NCBI RefSeq assembly: GCF_007827795.1
Contig: NZ_VITI01000002.1
Coordinates: 558,001 to 622,000 of the forward strand
DNA length: 64,000 bases
Direction of reading: 5' to 3'
From: Azospirillum brasilense
GTDB lineage: Bacteria; Pseudomonadota; Alphaproteobacteria; Azospirillales; Azospirillaceae
How positions within the stretch are numbered: position 1 is the stretch's first letter; each line of letters opens with the position of its first letter. The notes beneath the pieces are model-generated. The model had not been told where the DNA came from. It saw nothing but the letters and a program-made list of their open reading frames with translations, and did not search any database. This document shows positions 1 to 8,136 of this stretch, piece by piece. The translations under genes and the position numbers were made by a program.

Positions 1-1080
1 GGCGTTCAGCGGGGTGCGAAGCTCATGGCTCATCCCGGTCAGGAAGTCCGACTTGGCCCGGTTCACCTCGGCCTGCCTCGCGGCCTGCGCGACGCGGCGC
101 TCGCGTTCCACGGCGCGTTCGGCGGTGTCCAACATCAGGCTGAGCGCGTCGGCGGCCATGGCGGCCAGCATCCGGGTGGCCAGAGGCACTCCCTGAGGAC
201 GCCGGTGATGGCCGGAGATCACCCCCCACGGCTTGCCGGCATGGGCGACCGGCACGGTCAGGGCCGCCCCCGCCCCCATCCGCCGCAGAAAATCAAGCCA
301 GGCCGGCGCCGGGCTGCGCAACTGCGCGTGGGCCAGATCGGGCGGCGGCACCGTGGTGTCGGCGTTCAGCAGGGGAACCGGCTCCGCCGCATGGTCGGGC
401 ATCACACGAACCCGTGGACTCCCGTCCGGGGCGCCGTCGAAGGCGGTCGCCGGCAGGGCGGAGCCGGGATGGAGGTCCGGGGCGGCGTGGTTCCAATCCG
501 GCGCCTGGTCCTTCGCCACCACCTCTCCATTGCCGAAGGCGTCGAAGCGGCACACGATCACCCGGTCCAGGCCGGTGAGACGGCGAATGGTGTGGGCGGT
601 ATGTGCCGCGATGGCTTCCAACCCCGCGGCGTCGCGGAGGGCGGCGATCCCCGGCATCGGACCGGATGGCGGCGCCGTGGCGGCGCGGCTCTCCGGCCCG
701 GCGGGCGGGCGCTCCACCTCCAGGATCACCCGTCCGCCATGCTCGTGAAGGAACGCCGGAAGCGGTTCCTCCCCCGGCGGCGTCACGGCCGCATGCAACC
801 CCAGCGCCCGCAGGTCCGGCGGCAAGGCGCGCAACTCCGCCAGCAACGCCGCAAGCTCGGGCAGTTCCAGCACGTCGACGCTGCGGCCCAACAACCGTTC
901 CGGAGCAAGGCCGAGGAAATCCGCCGTGTTGGCGCTGCAGGCCAGGATCGTCGCGCCATCGCCGCGCAGCGCCACCAAGGCGCCGTGCGGCTGTATCGCG
1001 GCGGCGGTGGATGACTGCTCAGCCGGGGATGGGGGCGACGGGGGACTCGGGCGATCCGAAGACGTGTTCAGAGCAGCCAC
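1..1080 (-). CDS. Phytochrome-like PAS-GAF sensor histidine kinase, partial (C-terminus beyond left edge)
   Basis: The leftward frame is open to the window edge. It reads a PAS_2-like segment with the motif IQPHGALVALRG, then ANTADFLGLAPERLLG, as in bacteriophytochromes. A phytochrome-type GAF domain follows (LDRVIVCRFDAFGNGEVVA, RVRVMPDHAAEPVPLL, LDFLRRMGAG, GKPWGVISGHH). It then goes straight into a linker and the kinase H-box SHELRTPLNA at the edge. No PHY domain lies between GAF and HisKA. The biliverdin-binding Cys expected just before IQPHG is absent, and the PASDIP motif is replaced by PGSALPA. It is probably not a true photoreceptor. The start is uncertain: GTG at 1080 is the best candidate, with no clear ribosome site. 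It lies just downstream of the GGDEF gene on the same strand and may be co-transcribed with it. Confidence 0.8.
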   Translation of the reverse strand, partial: MAALNTSSDRPSPPSPPSPAEQSSTAAAIQPHGALVALRGDGATILACSANTADFLGLAPERLLGRSVDVLELPELAALLAELRALPPDLRALGLHAAVTPPGEEPLPAFLHEHGGRVILEVERPPAGPESRAATAPPSGPMPGIAALRDAAGLEAIAAHTAHTIRRLTGLDRVIVCRFDAFGNGEVVAKDQAPDWNHAAPDLHPGSALPATAFDGAPDGSPRVRVMPDHAAEPVPLLNADTTVPPPDLAHAQLRSPAPAWLDFLRRMGAGAALTVPVAHAGKPWGVISGHHRRPQGVPLATRMLAAMAADALSLMLDTAERAVERERRVAQAARQAEVNRAKSDFLTGMSHELRTPLNA

Positions 1081-1189
1081 CTTTGCGACGGAAAGGTGCA
1101 GATGCTGCGGCGGGATCAGCGTCCGGTCAAGCGCGGCTTGGGGGGTGCGACAGGCTGACCGATCCGGGTTCCGCGCGGCCCGGCCCGGC

Positions 1190-1990
1190 TCAGGCGGTGG
1201 CCCGGCGGTTCGTCGCGGAACGTGCGCCGGGCTGTCCGGCCTTGTGTCCCGGCGAGCGCGGGCGGCGCCCGGCCTTGTTCTTGTTGCTGTACATGTGGGA
1301 GTCGGCGAGCCGGATCACCTCCTCCTCCCGATCGTCGGCACCATAGGACTGCACCCCGAAGGAAAAGCGGATCGGCAGGTCGGCGTTGTTCCACTGGACG
1401 CCGCGCCGACAGGCCGCCGTGGCGATCTGCCGGGCGCGGGCGGCGCCGCAGGCTGCGTCGGTGTTCGTCAGCAGCAGAGCGAACTCGTCCCCGCCCAGGC
1501 GGGCCACCACGTCCTCCTCACGAACCGCACCGACGAGCAGCCGGGCGACCTGCCGCAAATAGGCGTCGCCGGCCATGTGGCCGTGGGTGTCGTTGATCCG
1601 CTTGAAGCCGTCCAGATCGATGATGACCAGCACCCCACCGCCCTTGCCGTTTCCTTTGGCCCTCTGCCGCCGCGCGGCGGCGATCTCGCGCCGGAAATGG
1701 CTGAAGAAGCCGCGGCGGTTCAGCAGACCGGTCAGTTCGTCCGTCATGGACAGGCTTTCCAGGTAGGCGATCCGTTCGCGCTGTTCGGCGATGGTGGCAC
1801 GGGCCTCGGCAAGTTGGTTTTCCAGAACCGAAGCCTCCACGGTCACGGACACCGCCGGATGGGCGAGGCGGGAGCCGCGCAAAGGGGGCATCCGCAGCAG
1901 GCGGTCGTGGGTCCCGCGATCGAAAGGCCGTCCGTCGTGAAGCTCGGCGGCAATGGCTTCCGGGTCCTGGGTGGTCACGACGGCGCTCAT
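1190..1990 (-). CDS. Diguanylate cyclase (GGDEF domain)
   Basis: A 266-residue protein with an unassigned N-terminal part, a short coiled coil (LENQLAEARATIAEQRERI) and a complete GGDEF domain. The active-site motif RLGGDEF is intact. An RxxD inhibitory site (REED) sits five residues before it, so product inhibition by cyclic-di-GMP is expected. It should make c-di-GMP from two GTP in the cytoplasm. There are no membrane segments. The start at 1990 is chosen because GGAGAAAG lies just upstream; a longer frame to 2032 is possible. The basic tail after the domain is rich in Arg and Gly. The phytochrome-like kinase gene follows on the same strand. Confidence 0.9.
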   Translation of the reverse strand: MSAVVTTQDPEAIAAELHDGRPFDRGTHDRLLRMPPLRGSRLAHPAVSVTVEASVLENQLAEARATIAEQRERIAYLESLSMTDELTGLLNRRGFFSHFRREIAAARRQRAKGNGKGGGVLVIIDLDGFKRINDTHGHMAGDAYLRQVARLLVGAVREEDVVARLGGDEFALLLTNTDAACGAARARQIATAACRRGVQWNNADLPIRFSFGVQSYGADDREEEVIRLADSHMYSNKNKAGRRPRSPGHKAGQPGARSATNRRATA

Positions 1991-2139
1991 GGGCTTTCTC
2001 CGCATGATCGGCACTGGCTGCGCCGAATTCACAGCAATCGCCGTGCCACATGAGGATTTCCAGAAGCCTAGGCCTTTCGTCCCGGCAACTTCTGCCGGGC
2101 GAGGCCGCCCCCAGGCAGGATTTGCCGAGGGAACGGCCG

Positions 2140-2195
2140 ATTACGGAAAATTTTATCTACTTTTGATTTATTTTCTATTTTGAACGGCTTTCGAA
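2140..2195. other. AT-rich intergenic stretch between two leftward genes
   Basis: This short tract (aaaattttatctacttttgat and neighbours) is markedly AT-rich in a GC-rich genome. It lies between the 2-hydroxyacid dehydrogenase stop and the GGDEF gene start, so it could hold the GGDEF promoter. I could not pick convincing -35 and -10 boxes. Confidence 0.35.
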
Positions 2196-2238
2196 CAAAC
2201 GGCCTGTCCGGGATCGGACAGCCCCGCTCGCGCCACCA

Positions 2239-3225
2239 TCACGCCACGCGGTCCGGCGGCGCCGCCCCGGCGAAGAAGGCGTCCAGATTGTCCAGCGCCT
2301 TGAAGCCCATGGCGTTGCGGGTTTCCACCGTGGCGCTGCCCAGATGCGGCAACAGGAAGGCGTTCTCCAGCGCGCGGTAGCCGGCGTGCAGGTTCGGCTC
2401 GTTCTCGAACACGTCCAGCCCCGCGGCGGCCAACCGTCCGGAGGCCAGCGCGGCGATCAGCGCCTCGTCGTCGACGACCGAGCCGCGGGCGGTGTTGACC
2501 ACGATGGCCCCCGGCGGCAAGCGCCCGATCCGCTCCGCGTTCAGCCAATGGGTGGTTTCCGGAGTCGCCGGGAAATGCAGAGACAGCACGTCGCAGATCG
2601 CCAGCATCGCTTCGGGATCGGCGTGGTGGACGGCGCCGGCCTCCTGCTCCGCGGACAGGCGGCGCCGGTTGGAGTAGTGGATGGTCATGCCGAAGGCGCG
2701 CGCCCGCTGCGCCACCGCCTGCCCGATTCGGCCCATGCCGATGATGCCCAGCCGCTTCCCGCCCAGGTGGGTGCCGAGAAGCTGGGTCGGCGTCCAGCCG
2801 GTCCAGGCGCCGGCGCGGATCATCCGCTCCCCTTCCGACGCGCGCCGCGCCGCGCCGAGCATCAGCAGCAGCGCGATGTCGGCGGTCGCGTCGGTCAGCA
2901 CGTCCGGGGTGTTGGTGACGATCAGGCCGCGGGCCTTTGCCGCGTTCAGGTCGATGTGATCGGTGCCGACCGAGAAGGTGGCGACGATCCGCACAGCCTC
3001 GGGCAGGGCCGCGATGGCCGCGGCGTCCAGCCGGTCCCCGGCGGTGCACAGGATGCCCTGGGCGCCGGCTTCCCCCGCCAGGGCCGCGATGTCCGCGCCG
3101 GACAGCGCGCGGTCCTTCGGGTTCAGCCGGGCGTCGAAATCGCGCGCGGCGCGGGTCTCCACCGCGTCGGGCAGGCGCCGGGTCACCAGGAGTACGGGCC
3201 GTGATGCGGGAGAGTCGCTGCGCAT
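2239..3225 (-). CDS. D-isomer-specific 2-hydroxyacid dehydrogenase (glyoxylate/hydroxypyruvate reductase-like)
   Basis: A 328-residue NAD(P)-dependent dehydrogenase of the D-2-hydroxyacid family. The Rossmann motif is GKRLGIIGMGRIGQAVAQR. Other family signatures are LSLHFPATPETTHWLN and the catalytic-domain segment NTARGSVVDDEALIAAL, with the acid residue in DVFENEP and the catalytic His in LLPHLGSAT. It most resembles glyoxylate/hydroxypyruvate reductases (GyaR/GhrB), so reduction of glyoxylate or hydroxypyruvate is likely but not certain. The start at 3225 is supported by GAGGA eight bases upstream; the open frame extends to 3312. It is transcribed away from the eipB-like gene. Confidence 0.88.
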   Translation of the reverse strand: MRSDSPASRPVLLVTRRLPDAVETRAARDFDARLNPKDRALSGADIAALAGEAGAQGILCTAGDRLDAAAIAALPEAVRIVATFSVGTDHIDLNAAKARGLIVTNTPDVLTDATADIALLLMLGAARRASEGERMIRAGAWTGWTPTQLLGTHLGGKRLGIIGMGRIGQAVAQRARAFGMTIHYSNRRRLSAEQEAGAVHHADPEAMLAICDVLSLHFPATPETTHWLNAERIGRLPPGAIVVNTARGSVVDDEALIAALASGRLAAAGLDVFENEPNLHAGYRALENAFLLPHLGSATVETRNAMGFKALDNLDAFFAGAAPPDRVA

Positions 3226-3318
3226 GAATCCGTCCTCAGCCTTCCGTTTATTCGGGGGGTCGGGCCTTCCGCTCCGACACCGAAACACCCATAATCCATC
3301 CGACGCTGCCAATCACCT

Positions 3319-4209
3319 GTGGATGTCGCTTTGCAGAACCGCCGCTCCGCCGCCCGCCTCGCCCTTTGCGCGACCATCGGCGCGTTCCTGGTGTCCCTGA
3401 CCGCCCTTCCCGCCGCCGGCCCGGCCCAGGCGGCTCCCGCCAACGCGGCGGGCGCGGCGGTGGGGGCGGCGGCCGGTGCCGCGGCGAACATCCTGCCGCA
3501 CCGCGCCGTCTACAAGATGTCGCTGCTGTCCGCCCGCAACAGTTCCAAGGTCAGCGACGTGCGGGGCCGCATGCTGTTCGAATGGGCCGACGCCTGCGAC
3601 GGCTGGACGACGGAGCAGCGCTTCCAACTCCGCTTCGTCTACGCCGAGGGCGACGAGATGGCGATGACCACCAATTACACGACGTGGGAGGCCAAGGACG
3701 GCCAGCGCTACCGCTTCAACGTCCGCAAGCTGATCAACGGGGAGGAGGACGAGGAGGTGCGCGGCGACGCCCGGCTGGCCAAGGACGGCACCGGCACCGC
3801 CGTCTTCTCCAAGCCGGAGCCCCAGGACATGGAACTGCCCCCCGACACCATGTTCCCGACGGCCCACACCCTGGCGGTGCTCGACCACGCCGGCGCCGGC
3901 GACACCTTCTTCAACCGGGTCGTCTTCGACGGCGCCGATTCGGAAGGGGCGACCGAGGTTTCCACGGTCATCGGCGCGGCGGTCCAGACCAAGGAGGACG
4001 GCGCCGACCCGCTGCTGAAGGGCAAGACGGCGTGGCCGGTGCGCATGGCCTTCTTCCCGTTGAAGAGCGATTCGGCCCAGCCGGAATATGAGATGAGCCT
4101 GCGCCTGCTGCAGAACGGTGTCGCCGAATCCATGCAGATCGACTACGGCGATTTCACCGTGAACGCCATCCTGGAAAAGGTGGAGGCGCTGCCGAGGTCG
4201 GGCTGCTGA
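3319..4209 (+). CDS. EipB/DUF1849 family periplasmic envelope protein
   Basis: A 296-residue secreted protein. A hydrophobic signal segment (LALCATIGAFLVSLTALP) ends near an AQA cleavage site and is followed by an Ala/Gly-rich linker. The body matches the DUF1849/EipB family (HRAVYKMSLL, DACDGWTTEQRFQLRF, MTTNYTTWEAKDGQRYRF). Two cysteines remain in the mature part, about C93 in DACDGW and the very last residue C296. They match in position the disulfide pair known from Brucella EipB. The family supports cell-envelope integrity in alphaproteobacteria. The start is a GTG with no clear ribosome site, so a slightly later start is possible. It diverges from the dehydrogenase gene. Confidence 0.82.
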   Translation: MDVALQNRRSAARLALCATIGAFLVSLTALPAAGPAQAAPANAAGAAVGAAAGAAANILPHRAVYKMSLLSARNSSKVSDVRGRMLFEWADACDGWTTEQRFQLRFVYAEGDEMAMTTNYTTWEAKDGQRYRFNVRKLINGEEDEEVRGDARLAKDGTGTAVFSKPEPQDMELPPDTMFPTAHTLAVLDHAGAGDTFFNRVVFDGADSEGATEVSTVIGAAVQTKEDGADPLLKGKTAWPVRMAFFPLKSDSAQPEYEMSLRLLQNGVAESMQIDYGDFTVNAILEKVEALPRSGC

Positions 4210-4370
4210 CCGCCGAACGCAAAGGCACGATCGCAAAGGTCACAACCCATGGCGCATTTCGTTACAATTCATTTTGCCATCTTTTGAGGAAACTGGCCTA
4301 AACTGTGCATGGTGCGCTCACGCCTTCGCGGATTTGTGGCGCGCACCGACAGCAGGATGAGGGTTTCCGT

Positions 4371-4598
4371 ATGGCCAAGAAGCAGGTTTTGGTGGGACAG
4401 GTGTTCCAAACCGTTGGCGCGACCAACGGGCGGTCCTGGCGTGTGCGGGAGACCGTGACCCTGTTCGGCATCCCGCATGCCCGCGTGGTCAGCACGGAGG
4501 ACGAAGGCGACGCCAAGACGCTGAGCTGCTTCGTTCTGGTCGACTCCAACTATTACCGCATGATCGGATCGGCTCCCGCCGGCAACGTCGCGGCCTGA
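4371..4598 (+). CDS. Small conserved-looking protein of unknown function
   Basis: A 75-residue cytoplasmic protein starting MAKKQVLVGQVFQTVG, with a body of beta-rich appearance (GRSWRVRETVTLFGIPHARV). I do not recognise a domain. The start at 4371 has AGGATGAGGG upstream at good spacing, and the codon use is typical for the window. It lies alone after the eipB-like gene and is closed by the strong hairpin at 4612-4659. It could be a small nucleic-acid-binding protein, but nothing in the sequence proves this. Confidence 0.7.
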   Translation: MAKKQVLVGQVFQTVGATNGRSWRVRETVTLFGIPHARVVSTEDEGDAKTLSCFVLVDSNYYRMIGSAPAGNVAA

Positions 4599-4611
4599 CG
4601 CCTTTCCGTTC

Positions 4612-4659
4612 CCAATAAGAAAGCCCCCCGGCCTCGCGGACGGGGGGCTTTCTTATTGG
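4612..4659. terminator. Strong bidirectional intrinsic terminator
   Basis: A perfect 19-bp inverted repeat (ccaataagaaagccccccg, 4612-4630, and its complement 4641-4659) with a 10-base loop. The outer AT-rich part gives a T-run on each strand after the GC-rich core. It sits between the convergent small gene at 4371 and aspS. Confidence 0.92.
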
Positions 4660-4661
4660 CC

Positions 4662-4700
4662 GCCCTTCCCTCCCCGCCGAAGCGGGAAGGGAGGGAAGAG
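4662..4700. repeat. GC-rich palindromic element
   Basis: Imperfect inverted repeat of the form cccttccctccccgc - gaa - gcgggaagggaggg. Its base composition and core resemble the larger palindromes at 15623-15764 and 29668-29776, so it may be a short member of the same dispersed family. Confidence 0.5.
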
Positions 4701-4709
4701 CCCGGATGG

Positions 4710-6539
4710 TCAGGTGGCGGCCTTCGGCGTCTCGGCGGCGACCTTCGGCTTCGGCAGGTCCAGCTTCAGGTGCAGTTCGCGCAGGCGCGCCTGATCCACC
4801 GGGGCGGGAGCCTGCATCAGCAGATCCTCCGCGCGCTGGTTCAGCGGGAAGGCGATGACCTCGCGGATGTTCGGCTCGTCGGCCAGCAGCATCACGATGC
4901 GGTCGATGCCCGGGGCCGAGCCGCCGTGCGGCGGGGCGCCCAGCTTGAAGGCGCTCAGCATGCCGCCGAAGCGGGCTTCCAGCTCCTCCGGCGGGTAGCC
5001 GGCGATCTCGAACGCCCTGTACATCAGCTCCGGCAGATGGTTCCGGATGGCGCCCGACGACAGCTCCACGCCGTTGCAGACGATGTCGTACTGGTACGCC
5101 TTGATGTCCAGCGGGTTCATCGTGTTCAGCGCCTCCAGGCCGCCCTGCGGCATGGAGAAGGGGTTGTGGCTGAAGATGACCGTGTTGGTCTCCTCGTCCA
5201 GCTCGTACATCGGGAAGTCGACGATCCAGCAGAAGCGGAAGGCGTTCTTCTCGATCAGGTCCAGCTCCTCGCCGATCTTCGTGCGGGCGAAGCCGGCCAG
5301 CTTGGCCGCCGGGCCGGGCTGGTCGCAGACGAAGAAGACCGCGTCGCCGTCCTCCACGCCCGCCGCCGCACGCAGCTCCGCCTGGGCGGCCTCCGGCACG
5401 AACTTTGCGATCGGGCCCTTGCCGCCGGCCGCCTCGAAGATGATGTAGCCGAGGCCCGGAGCGCCGAGACCGCGCGCCCAGTCGTTCAGCTTGTCGAAGA
5501 AGCTGCGCGGCTTGTCGGACACCTTCGGGGCGCGGATGGCGCGGACCACGCCGCCCTTCTCCAGCGTCTGCTTGAAGGCGCGGAATTCCACGTCGTCGCG
5601 CTTGAAGACGGCGGTGACGTCGGTGATCTCCAGCGGGTTGCGCAGGTCCGGCTTGTCGTTGCCGTACTTCAGCATCGATTCCGCGAAGGAGATGCGGCGG
5701 AAGGGCGGCTTGTCGATGGCCGGCGGCGTCTCGCGGCGGAAGCCGCCGAACTCGTCGAAGATGCCGTGCAGCACCGGCTCGATGGCCTCGAAGACGTCGT
5801 CCTGGGTGACGAAGGACATCTCGAAGTCGAGCTGGTAGAACTCGCCCGGCGAACGGTCGGCGCGGGCGTCCTCGTCGCGGAAGCAGGGAGCGATCTGGAA
5901 GTAGCGGTCGAAGCCGGCGACCATCAGCAACTGCTTGAACTGCTGCGGCGCCTGGGGCAGCGCATAGAACTTGCCCGGATGGTTGCGGCTCGGCACCAGA
6001 TAGTCGCGGGCACCCTCCGGCGAGGAGGCCGTCAGGATCGGCGTCTGGAACTCGGTGAAGCCCTGGTCGATCATGCGGCGGCGCGCCGACGCGATGACGC
6101 GCGAGCGCAGCAGGATGTTCTCGTGGATGCGCTCGCGGCGCAGGTCCAGGAAGCGGTAGCGCAGGCGCACGTCCTCGCCGGCGTCGGTGTCCTGGTTGAC
6201 CTGCAGCGGGATCTGCTCCGCCTCGCCCTGCACCGTCAGCTCGGCGATCTGCACCTCGATGCGGCCGGTCGGCAGACGGTCGTTGATGGTCTCCGCCGTG
6301 CGCTTGACGACCTTGCCGGTCACGGTGATGACCGATTCCAGCTTCAGCCGCTCCGCCGCCTGGAAGGCCGGGTTGGAGGTGTCGACCACGCACTGCGTCA
6401 GGCCGTAATGGTCGCGCAGATCGATGAACAGGAGCTGTCCATGGTCGCGCTTGCGGTTGATCCAGCCCGACAGGCGGACAATCTGACCGGCGTTCTCTTC
6501 GCGAAGCTGGCCGCAGGTGTGCGTGCGGTAGGGGTGCAT
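4710..6539 (-). CDS. aspS: Aspartyl-tRNA synthetase
   Basis: A 609-residue class II synthetase of the bacterial type. An N-terminal OB-fold anticodon-binding domain ([38 protein letters not shown]) leads into the catalytic core. Motif 2 is around [19 protein letters not shown] and motif 3 is [13 protein letters not shown]. The bacterial GAD insertion lies between them. It charges tRNA-Asp. Because gatCAB is present at 60311-63552, this enzyme may also misacylate tRNA-Asn for later amidation; that is inference. The start MHPYRTHTC at 6539 fits the family; the open frame continues 20 codons further. It diverges from rnd. Confidence 0.97.
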   Translation of the reverse strand: MHPYRTHTCGQLREENAGQIVRLSGWINRKRDHGQLLFIDLRDHYGLTQCVVDTSNPAFQAAERLKLESVITVTGKVVKRTAETINDRLPTGRIEVQIAELTVQGEAEQIPLQVNQDTDAGEDVRLRYRFLDLRRERIHENILLRSRVIASARRRMIDQGFTEFQTPILTASSPEGARDYLVPSRNHPGKFYALPQAPQQFKQLLMVAGFDRYFQIAPCFRDEDARADRSPGEFYQLDFEMSFVTQDDVFEAIEPVLHGIFDEFGGFRRETPPAIDKPPFRRISFAESMLKYGNDKPDLRNPLEITDVTAVFKRDDVEFRAFKQTLEKGGVVRAIRAPKVSDKPRSFFDKLNDWARGLGAPGLGYIIFEAAGGKGPIAKFVPEAAQAELRAAAGVEDGDAVFFVCDQPGPAAKLAGFARTKIGEELDLIEKNAFRFCWIVDFPMYELDEETNTVIFSHNPFSMPQGGLEALNTMNPLDIKAYQYDIVCNGVELSSGAIRNHLPELMYRAFEIAGYPPEELEARFGGMLSAFKLGAPPHGGSAPGIDRIVMLLADEPNIREVIAFPLNQRAEDLLMQAPAPVDQARLRELHLKLDLPKPKVAAETPKAAT

Positions 6540-6705
6540 GGGTCGAAACACCTTGGAAAAGGTCGGAATCCTGCGCGGAAAGGCGGCCCGACACACCACA
6601 CCGACAGCGCGGGAATGTCAAGCCGCCATCCGCGTTCGCCGCACGCTGGGAGAGTTGCCGAAGGGCGAGCTTTCGCGCGGACGCGCGCTCGTGTATGAAG
6701 CGGCC

Positions 6706-7872
6706 ATGACACTCATCACGACCACCGAAGACCTTGACGCCTTCTGCCGCTCGCTGGCCGGGGTGGACTACATCACCGTCGACACCGAATTCCTGCGCGA
6801 GAAGACCTATTGGCCGCAGCTCTGCCTCGTGCAGGTCGGCGGGCCGAACGGCGCGGTCGCCATCGATCCGCTGGCCGAGGGCATCGATCTGGCGCCGCTG
6901 TTCCGCGTGATGGTGGACCCGGCGACCCTCAAGGTGTTCCACGCCGCCCGGCAGGACGTGGAAATCTTCTGGCACCTGTCCGGCCAGATTCCCCACCCGC
7001 TGTTCGACACCCAGGTTGCGGCCATGGTCTGCGGCTTTGGCGAGAGCGTGGGGTACGAGACGCTGGTCACCAAGCTGGCCGGGGCGCGCATCGACAAGTC
7101 CAGCCGCTTCACCGACTGGTCGCACCGCCCGCTGACCGAGCGGCAGCTGACCTACGCCCTGTCCGACGTGATCCACCTGCGCCCGGCCTACGAGAAGCTG
7201 AAGCGCCGCCTCGTCCGCTCCGGCCGCGCCCACTGGCTGGAAGAGGAGATGGCCGTCCTGACCGATCCGGGCACCTATCAGGTGGACCCGGACAGCTCCT
7301 GGCTGCGGCTGAAGGTGCGGACCAACAAGCCGCGCTTCATGGCCGTCCTCAAGGAGCTGGCGGCGTGGCGGGAGCGCGAGGCGCAGCGGCGCGACCTGCC
7401 CCGCTCGCGCGTGCTGCGGGACGAGGCGCTGCTGGAGATCGCCGCCCACGCCCCGACCAGCGTGGACGACCTCGCCCGCACCCGCGGCATGGGCCGCGGC
7501 TTCGCCGAGGGGCGGCAGGGCGCCGACGTGCTGGCCTGCGTCCAGAAGGGTCTGGACCTGCCGGAGTCCGAGCTGCCGCGCGTCGAGCCGCGCGAGGAGC
7601 CGCCGCCCGGCCTGCAACCGATCGTTGAATTACTGCGCGTACTTCTGAAGATGAAGTGCGAAGAGAACAATGTGGCGTCCAAGCTGATCGCCTCCGCCGC
7701 CGATCTGGAGGCCATTGCCGCCGACGACGAGGCCCAGGTGCCCGCAATGCAGGGCTGGCGCCGGGAGTTGTTCGGCGAGGACGCGCTGTCGTTGAAGCGT
7801 GGGCGCATCGGATTGGCGGTGCTCGACCGCCGTGTCCGCGTCGTTCCGACCGGCAATGGGGAGGGGTCGTAA
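6706..7872 (+). CDS. rnd: Ribonuclease D
   Basis: A 388-residue 3'-5' exoribonuclease. The DEDDy exonuclease core shows ITVDTEFLREKTYWPQ (D26, E28), VFHAARQDVEIFWHL and the Tyr/Asp pair in LTYALSDVIHLRPAYEKL. An HRDC domain follows (REREAQRRDLPRSRVLRDE, LARTRGMGRGFAEGRQGADV). The family trims tRNA and other RNA 3' ends. The start at 6706 gives the usual RNase D N-terminus, MTLITTTEDLDAFC. The pairing of rnd with aspS, ppx and ppk is a conserved alphaproteobacterial neighbourhood. Confidence 0.95.
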   Translation: MTLITTTEDLDAFCRSLAGVDYITVDTEFLREKTYWPQLCLVQVGGPNGAVAIDPLAEGIDLAPLFRVMVDPATLKVFHAARQDVEIFWHLSGQIPHPLFDTQVAAMVCGFGESVGYETLVTKLAGARIDKSSRFTDWSHRPLTERQLTYALSDVIHLRPAYEKLKRRLVRSGRAHWLEEEMAVLTDPGTYQVDPDSSWLRLKVRTNKPRFMAVLKELAAWREREAQRRDLPRSRVLRDEALLEIAAHAPTSVDDLARTRGMGRGFAEGRQGADVLACVQKGLDLPESELPRVEPREEPPPGLQPIVELLRVLLKMKCEENNVASKLIASAADLEAIAADDEAQVPAMQGWRRELFGEDALSLKRGRIGLAVLDRRVRVVPTGNGEGS

Positions 7873-8136
7873 ACGGCCCCTTCCAGAATCGTTCCAGAAT
7901 GGCGCAAGAGTCGGCTTGGGCCGTTACAGGTCCGGTCAGCTTCGCGACCTTTAGCCAAAATTATGAAACAATTCATCGCAATTAACAGCGCTTTAAGGCA
8001 TTGTTAAAAAAGGTCAGGGTTAATAAGTCACGGGCTCCGTATCCATGCCGTGTATCGGCGCGACATGGTTCGCGGATGGAATTCTCGCCTATAAGGTGCG
8101 CACACGCCCTATGCGCACACCCGGGGGATTTCGCGT
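7873..8136. other. Intergenic region upstream of the EAL-like gene
   Basis: These 264 bases hold no gene I can support. The middle part (about 7960-8030) is relatively AT-rich (gctttaaggcattgttaaaa) and is the likely promoter zone for the rightward gene at 8137. I cannot define exact promoter boxes. Confidence 0.4.

Noticed and set aside
25..1014. A rightward gene of about 330 codons at the left edge
   Set aside because: The opposite strand encodes the phytochrome-like kinase with many recognisable motifs; the rightward frame has none.
4489..7617. A very long open frame running antisense over aspS and rnd
   Set aside because: It has no family motifs and consists of the high-GC shadow pattern (Arg, Ala, Gly, His rich) opposite well-recognised genes.
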